From Gammaproteobacteria bacterium (GTDB lineage: Bacteria; Pseudomonadota; Gammaproteobacteria; Burkholderiales; Rhodocyclaceae): a stretch of 39,929 nucleotides of DNA. Below, one piece after another: positions 35,227 to 39,929 of the stretch. The DNA lies in the NCBI GenBank assembly GCA_029289265.1, contig JARFTX010000032.1, positions 1 to 39,929 of the forward strand. Reading direction: 5' to 3'. Numbering within the stretch: the stretch's first letter is position 1; every line of letters begins with the position of its first letter. The notes beneath the pieces are model-generated. The model worked only from the letters and a program-made list of their open reading frames with translations. It was not told the DNA's origin and did not search any database. The position numbers were made by a program, and so were the translations under genes.

Positions 35227-35553
35227 TTACCAGGAGCGGATGACCCACATCGGCACCGAAAGCTGGTGGACGGCTTCGTGCCGGACCATGACCCCGTCGC
35301 CCTTCTGGTCCACGAGGTAGTACGGCACACCGTGCGGCGGCGTGACCTTGACCATGTAGAGCCGGCCGTTGAGGCGATACTCGGCGACCGTGTCCTCGCC
35401 GCGCTGCAGGATCGTCACCTCGGGCTCCAGTCCGTCGTCGGTCATTCCGGGCGGCGGCGGGGGCGGCTCGGGCAGGGGTTCGAGCTGCGGCAGTTGCTGC
35501 GCGAGCGCCGGCACGGCCAGCGCGATCAGGACGGTCATCAGGGTGCGGCGCAT
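35227..35553 (-). CDS. DUF2782 domain-containing exported protein
   Basis: A 108-residue protein with a signal peptide (LMTVLIALAVPALAQ), a proline-rich linker (LPEPPPPPPG) and a compact domain PEVTILQRGEDTVAEYRLNG, MVKVTPPHGVPYYLVDQKG, matching DUF2782. Function unknown, but it is a frequent neighbour of polA and thrB in Betaproteobacteria. Probably periplasmic. Confidence 0.88.
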   Translation of the reverse strand: MRRTLMTVLIALAVPALAQQLPQLEPLPEPPPPPPGMTDDGLEPEVTILQRGEDTVAEYRLNGRLYMVKVTPPHGVPYYLVDQKGDGVMVRHEAVHQLSVPMWVIRSW

Positions 35554-35685
35554 CGGATTCTCCTTGCCAATGACGGAATTCTATCAGAGGGCTCGGGCCG
35601 ATTTGGGCGATGCGGACGGCCGAGGCGCCAGCCTTGGGGCCCCGGATGTGCCGGCTCGCACCTGGGTGCACGATCGTTTCTCCGC

Positions 35686-36411
35686 TCAGAGATTGAGCAT
35701 CAGCTCGTGCTCTTCGGGCAGCGGCAGGAAGCCGCGCGTCTCGTAGTGCTTGAAGATCGCCGCGACGACCTCTTCGGGCTCGTCGATGACCTGCACCAGG
35801 TCGAGATCCTCGGGGTTGATCATGCCCTCGCCGATGAGGCGGTCGCGGAACCAGTCGAGCAGCCCCTTCCAGAACGGCCCATGCACCAGGATCACCGGGA
35901 TCTTGCGGCTCTTCTTCGTCTGGATCAGCGTCATCGCCTCGAGCAACTCGTCGAGCGTGCCGAAGCCGCCGGGCATCACGACGTAGGCCGAGGCGAACTT
36001 GACGAACATGAACTTGCGCGCGAAGAAGTGCTGGAAGGTCTGCGAGATGTCCTGGTAGGGGTTGGCCCCCTGTTCCATCGGCAACTGGATGTTGAGCCCG
36101 ATCGAGGGACTCTTGCCGAAGTAGGCGCCCTTGTTGGCCGCCTCCATGATGCCCGGCCCGCCGCCCGAGATCACCGAGAAGCCGGCATCGGAGAGCAGCC
36201 GGGCGATGCGTTCGGTGAGGATGTAATACATGTGATCGGGCGCGGTGCGCGCGCTGCCGAAGATCGATACCGCCGGGCGAATCGGGTTGAGCCGTTCGGT
36301 GCCCTCGACGAACTCTGCCATAATTCCAAAGATTCGCCAGGACTCCCGCGCATTGAAGCGGTTCGCCATGCCGTTGGGGACGTTCTGGGGGAGTTTTTCT
36401 TTTCCTGTCAT
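35686..36411 (-). CDS. LOG family (TIGR00730) Rossmann-fold protein
   Basis: A 241-residue protein with the family motifs VISGGGPGIMEAANKGAY and VVMPGGFGTLDELLEAMTL (the PGGxGTxxE active-site motif). Proteins of this group hydrolyse nucleoside monophosphates (cytokinin-type phosphoribohydrolase) or act on purine nucleotides; the exact substrate here is unknown. The N-terminal extension (about 50 residues, NARESWRIFGIMAEFVEG) places it in the longer LOG subgroup. Divergent from polA with a 94-base gap. Confidence 0.92.
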   Translation of the reverse strand: MTGKEKLPQNVPNGMANRFNARESWRIFGIMAEFVEGTERLNPIRPAVSIFGSARTAPDHMYYILTERIARLLSDAGFSVISGGGPGIMEAANKGAYFGKSPSIGLNIQLPMEQGANPYQDISQTFQHFFARKFMFVKFASAYVVMPGGFGTLDELLEAMTLIQTKKSRKIPVILVHGPFWKGLLDWFRDRLIGEGMINPEDLDLVQVIDEPEEVVAAIFKHYETRGFLPLPEEHELMLNL

Positions 36412-36505
36412 GTTCGGCTCTTCTGTAGTCGTTGCATGAGCGCCTGCCCGCCGCCGCCGCGCAGCCTGGGGCGCCTGATCGTTTTGACCGCAAGGATTCG
36501 CGTTG

Positions 36506-39256
36506 ATGCCTACGCTGCTGCTCGTCGATGGGTCGAGTTATCTTTACCGCGCCTTTCACGCGCTGCCCGACCTGCGCAACAAGGCGGGAGAGCCGACCGG
36601 GGCCGTCCGCGGCGTGCTGTCGATGCTGCGCCGGCTCGAGGGCGAGTACAGCGCAGAGTATCGCGCCTGCGTGTTCGACGCCAAGGGCAAGACCTTCCGC
36701 GACGACTGGTACCCCGAGTACAAGGCCCACCGCCCGCCGATGCCCGACGACCTGCGCGCCCAGATCGAGCCGCTGCACGAGGCGGTCGAAGCCGAGGGTT
36801 GGCCCCTGCTCGTCGTTGACGGCGTCGAGGCCGATGACGTCATCGGCACGTTGACCCGCCAGGCGCTCGAAGCCGGCTGGCAGGTCGTGATCTCGACCGG
36901 CGACAAGGACTTGACCCAACTCGTCGCGCCGGGCGTGCTGTGGGTGAACACGATGAACGACGAGGTGCTCGACGCCGCCGGCGTCGAGGCCAAGTTCGGC
37001 GTTCCGCCGGAGCGCATGGTCGACTATCTCGCGCTGGTCGGTGACAACGTCGACAACGTGCCGGGCGTCGAGAAGTGCGGCCCCAAGACCGCCGTGAAGT
37101 GGCTCGGCCAGTACGGCACGCTCGATCAGCTGGTCGAGCACGCCGACGAGATCGGCGGCAAGGTCGGCGAGAACCTGCGCCGGCATCTCGAATTCCTGCC
37201 GCTGGGGCGCAAGCTCGTGACGGTCGCGACCGACGTGGCGCTGCCCGTCAAGCCCGAGGACCTCGCCGCCCGGCCCGATGACAAGGCGAAGCTCGCCGCG
37301 CTCTACGAGCGCCTGGAGTTCAATACCTGGCTGCGCGAGATGAAGGCCGGCGACGGCGGCGAGGCAGGCGACAGTTCAATGGGGTCAGACTCCATTGATC
37401 GCGATCAATGGAGTCTGACCCCATTGAAACACACAGCCCCCGGCGCTCATCGGCAGGGCTATGCCGCGATCCTCGACTGGGCTGACTTCGATGCTTGGCT
37501 CGCGAAGATCGAGGTGGCGGAGATCACCGCCTTCGACACCGAGACGACCAGCCTCGACCCGATGGCGGCGCGCCTGGTCGGGATGTCGTTCGCGACCACC
37601 GTGGGCGAGGCAGCCTACCTGCCGCTCGCCCACCGCGGCCCGGACGCACCCGCGCAGCTGCCGCTCGAGCGTGTGCTCGAGCGCCTGCGGCCGTGGCTCG
37701 AGTCGGAGGCGCACCGCAAGGTCGGCCAGAACCTCAAGTACGACGCGCACGTGCTGGCGAACCACGGCCTGCGGCTCGCCGGCATCGCCGAGGACACGCT
37801 GCTCGAGTCCTACGTGCTCGAGAGCGACAAGCCGCACGACATGGACTCGCTGGCGAGCCGCCATCTGGGCTTGAAGACCCTCACCTATGCCGAGGTCTGC
37901 GGCAAGGGCGCGAAGCAGATCGGCTTCGACGAGGTCGCGGTCGAGCGCGCGACCGAGTATGCCGCCGAGGATGCCGATGTGACGCTGCGCCTGCACCGGC
38001 ACCTGTTCGCCCGGCTCGGGCGCGAGCCGCAGCTCGCCGCGCTCTACCGCGACATCGAGATGCCGGTGCTGTCGGTGCTGTTCGACATGGAGCGCACCGG
38101 CGTGCTGGTCGACGCCTTCGTGCTGGCGCAGCACTCGGAGGAGCTCGCGCGCCGGCTCGATGCGCTCGAGCGCGAGGCGCACGCGCTCGCCGGCCAGCCC
38201 TTCAACCTCGGCTCGCCCAAGCAGCTCGGCGAGCTTCTGTTCGGCAAGCTCGGCCTGCCGGTCGTCAAGAAGACCGCCACCGGCCAGCCCTCGACCGACG
38301 AGGAGGTGCTCCAGACGCTCGCCGAGGACTACCCGCTGCCCAAGCTGCTGCTCGAGCACCGGGGGCTCGCCAAGTTGAAGAGCACCTATGCCGACAAGCT
38401 GCCGCGCATGGTCAATCCGAAGACCGGCCGGGTGCACACCAGCTTCGCGCAGGCGGTCGCGGTGACCGGCCGGCTCGCGAGCTCCGAGCCCAACCTGCAG
38501 AACATCCCGATCCGCACCGAGGAGGGCCGGCGCATCCGCGCCGCCTTCATCGCGCCGCGCGATCACCTCATCGTCTCGGCCGACTACTCGCAGATCGAGC
38601 TGCGCATCATGGCGCACCTGTCGGGCGATGCCCGCCTGCTGGAGGCCTTCGCGCAGGGGGAGGATGTGCACCGTGCGACCGCTGCCGAGGTTTTCGGCGT
38701 GCCGCCCGGCGAGGTCACGAGCGAGCAGCGTCGCTACGCCAAGGTCATCAATTTTGGCCTCATCTACGGCATGAGCGCGCACGGCCTGGCCAAGAACCTC
38801 GGCATCGAGCGGGCCGCCGCGCAGGGCTGGATCGATCGCTACTTCGCGCGCTATCCGGGCGTGGCCGCCTACATGGAGCGCATCCGCGCCGAGGTGCGCG
38901 AGCGCGGCTACGTCGAGACGGTGTTCGGCCGCCGCCTCTACCTGCCCGAGATCCGCGCCCAGCAGGCCGGCCGCCGCCAGGCCGCCGAGCGCGCCGCGAT
39001 CAACGCGCCGATGCAGGGCACCGCCGCCGACCTGATCAAGAAGGCGATGATCGCCGTGCACGGCTGGCTGGGCGAGGCGCGCCTCGGTTCGCGGCTCATC
39101 CTGCAGGTGCACGACGAGCTGGTGTTGGAAGTGCCGCGCGCCGAACTCGATCAGGTGCGCGAGGAACTGCCACGGCGCATGGCCGGGGTCGCCGAGCTGT
39201 CGGTGCCGCTGCTGGCCGAGGTCGGGGCGGGCGCGAACTGGGACGAGGCGCATTGA
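36506..39256 (+). CDS. polA: DNA polymerase I
   Basis: A 916-residue enzyme with all three domains. 5' nuclease (1-280): LLVDGSSYLYRAFHALPDL, GVEADDVIG, VISTGDKDLTQLV. 3'-5' exonuclease with intact acids: FDTETTSLDP (D344, E346), QNLKYDAHVL and EYAAEDADVTL. Polymerase: VSADYSQIELRIMAHLSGD (D693), RRYAKVINFGLIYGMS and LQVHDELVLEV. ATG 36506 has AAGGA at 36492-36496; a TTG one codon earlier is less likely. Residues 290-308, in the linker between the nuclease and exonuclease domains, are encoded by a 54-bp perfect palindrome inserted in frame. It overlaps the next gene by four bases. Confidence 0.97.
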   Translation: MPTLLLVDGSSYLYRAFHALPDLRNKAGEPTGAVRGVLSMLRRLEGEYSAEYRACVFDAKGKTFRDDWYPEYKAHRPPMPDDLRAQIEPLHEAVEAEGWPLLVVDGVEADDVIGTLTRQALEAGWQVVISTGDKDLTQLVAPGVLWVNTMNDEVLDAAGVEAKFGVPPERMVDYLALVGDNVDNVPGVEKCGPKTAVKWLGQYGTLDQLVEHADEIGGKVGENLRRHLEFLPLGRKLVTVATDVALPVKPEDLAARPDDKAKLAALYERLEFNTWLREMKAGDGGEAGDSSMGSDSIDRDQWSLTPLKHTAPGAHRQGYAAILDWADFDAWLAKIEVAEITAFDTETTSLDPMAARLVGMSFATTVGEAAYLPLAHRGPDAPAQLPLERVLERLRPWLESEAHRKVGQNLKYDAHVLANHGLRLAGIAEDTLLESYVLESDKPHDMDSLASRHLGLKTLTYAEVCGKGAKQIGFDEVAVERATEYAAEDADVTLRLHRHLFARLGREPQLAALYRDIEMPVLSVLFDMERTGVLVDAFVLAQHSEELARRLDALEREAHALAGQPFNLGSPKQLGELLFGKLGLPVVKKTATGQPSTDEEVLQTLAEDYPLPKLLLEHRGLAKLKSTYADKLPRMVNPKTGRVHTSFAQAVAVTGRLASSEPNLQNIPIRTEEGRRIRAAFIAPRDHLIVSADYSQIELRIMAHLSGDARLLEAFAQGEDVHRATAAEVFGVPPGEVTSEQRRYAKVINFGLIYGMSAHGLAKNLGIERAAAQGWIDRYFARYPGVAAYMERIRAEVRERGYVETVFGRRLYLPEIRAQQAGRRQAAERAAINAPMQGTAADLIKKAMIAVHGWLGEARLGSRLILQVHDELVLEVPRAELDQVREELPRRMAGVAELSVPLLAEVGAGANWDEAH
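37375..37428. repeat. 54-bp perfect palindrome inside polA (REP-like element)
   Basis: Two 27-base arms (37375-37401 and 37402-37428) are exact reverse complements with no spacer. Each arm contains TCAATGGGGTCAGACTCCAT, and the centre reads TTGATCGCGATCAA. The length is 18 codons and the reading frame stays open, adding about SSMGSDSIDRDQWSLTPL to the polA linker. The composition is far lower in GC than its surroundings. GGGGTCAGAC-type palindromes recall REP/RAYT-linked repeats of Proteobacteria; this origin is inference. Confidence 0.95.
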
Positions 39257-39929
39257 ACCTGCCGCTGGAACATCGCCGCGCGGCACCTGACGAGGCCGCG
39301 GCGCAGGCCTTTCTCGCCGCGGCGCTCGCGCGCCAGCGCCACAACGTCGGCGACTACCGCTTCGACGGCGCGCGCGTCTGGGTCAAGAAGGCCGGCCCGC
39401 GCCATGCGCGCTGGCGCTATGCGCTGATGGGCCTGGTCGCCCAGGCCTTCGGCGTGGGGCTGTTGCGCCCGGTGCCCAACGTCGGTGGGGCCGAGGCGAT
39501 CGCCACCGAGGCGCGGCGGCTGCGCGGCCTTGCAGCGCTTGGCGCGCCCGTGCCCGCGGTGCTCGCGGTGAGTCCGCAGGGCCTGATGCTCGCCGATCTC
39601 GGTGCTGAAGGTGCCGCGCCGCGCAGCCTGCAGCAGGAGATGGTTGCCGCCACTGGTGCGGCAGCCTGCCTGCGCCTGCACGCCGAGGGGGTCGAAGCGA
39701 TCGCGCATCTGCACGCGCGTGGAGGCTATCTGAGCCAGGGCTTTGCCCGCAATCTGGTGCGCACCGCCGACGGTGCGATCGCCTTCCTCGACTTCGAGGA
39801 GGACCCGCTCGAGGTGCTCGCGCAGGCCGAATGCCAGGCGCGCGACTGGCTGTGCTGGGTGCAATCGACGGCGCTGGTGCTCGCCGAGCGGCAGGCGCTC
39901 GGCGAGGGCGTCGCGCAACTCGCCGCGGC
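39253..39929 (+). CDS. kinase-fold (BUD32/Kdo-kinase-like) protein, partial
   Basis: Starts at TTG 39253 in a TTGA overlap with the polA stop and remains open to the window edge (at least 225 residues). The predicted protein begins MNLPLEHRRAAP and contains YRFDGARVWVKKAGPRHARW (candidate ATP-site Lys). A catalytic-loop-like stretch is LHARGGYLSQGFARNLVR, and IAFLDFEEDPLEV resembles a metal-binding DFE motif. This is the pattern of small eukaryotic-like kinases of the BUD32 / lipopolysaccharide kinase group often found after polA in Betaproteobacteria. The catalytic Asp of the loop is not obvious. The C-terminus is missing. Confidence 0.72.
   Translation, partial: MNLPLEHRRAAPDEAAAQAFLAAALARQRHNVGDYRFDGARVWVKKAGPRHARWRYALMGLVAQAFGVGLLRPVPNVGGAEAIATEARRLRGLAALGAPVPAVLAVSPQGLMLADLGAEGAAPRSLQQEMVAATGAAACLRLHAEGVEAIAHLHARGGYLSQGFARNLVRTADGAIAFLDFEEDPLEVLAQAECQARDWLCWVQSTALVLAERQALGEGVAQLAA

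Noticed and set aside
35213-37186. A 657-codon open frame on the - strand
   Set aside because: Antisense to polA and out of frame with the LOG and DUF2782 genes; the translation is a composition shadow.
37385-39286. A 633-codon open frame on the - strand
   Set aside because: Antisense of polA; no recognisable protein family.

Overview
This window is about 70% GC and carries gene neighbourhoods typical of Betaproteobacteria. Examples are metK divergent from two lpxL-type acyltransferases followed by dapF, a DUF484 gene and xerC; nadD-rsfS-rlmH with maf-rng; and polA near a DUF2782 gene, thrB and a BPSS1780-type membrane protein. FNR-type sites, a cupredoxin/ethylbenzene-dehydrogenase-like gene set, and the general protein flavour fit a facultatively anaerobic, denitrifier-like member of the Rhodocyclales (Thauera/Azoarcus relatives). 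That lineage call is inference. No tRNA, rRNA, CRISPR array or transposase gene was seen.

Layout. 0.2-3.5 kb (+): two small DUF1289-type proteins and a metallo-beta-lactamase-fold protein joined by ATGA overlaps, then rapZ, a NusG-domain-II protein and a Gx-type membrane protein. 3.5-5.6 kb (-): Na/phosphate cotransporter and a small coiled-coil protein. 5.8-10.7 kb: AhpD-like protein (+), ruvC-eamA-yebC (-), a small conserved protein and a HerA-like ATPase (+). 10.7-17.5 kb (-): a SAM-cycle block, metK, a CaCA exchanger, ahcY, a GNAT, a nitrilase-family protein and metF. ahcY has a clear SAH riboswitch. metK has a strong promoter, a SAM-II-like aptamer and an intrinsic terminator in its leader.

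17.5-24.1 kb (+): lipid A acyltransferases, dapF, DUF484, xerC, a winged-helix gene behind a perfect FNR box, and rlmI. 24.1-29.5 kb: two small membrane proteins, ruvBA, rng and maf, with a long hairpin just before rng. 29.6-31.9 kb (+): an island between maf and rlmH with an FNR-like promoter, a 58-codon ORF resembling a chemoreceptor C-terminus, and a cupredoxin / EB_dh haem protein / cupredoxin operon. 31.9-36.4 kb (-): rlmH, rsfS, nadD, a BPSS1780-type protein, thrB, DUF2782 and a LOG-family protein. 36.5-39.9 kb (+): polA, carrying a 54-bp perfect palindrome in frame, and the start of a kinase-fold gene cut by the window edge.

Most promising for new biology are (i) the apparently anaerobically controlled cupredoxin-haem-cupredoxin operon, which may be a periplasmic electron-transfer unit; (ii) the palindromic element translated inside DNA polymerase I; and (iii) the pairing of two riboswitch classes, SAH at ahcY and SAM-II-like at metK, in one methyl-cycle locus.
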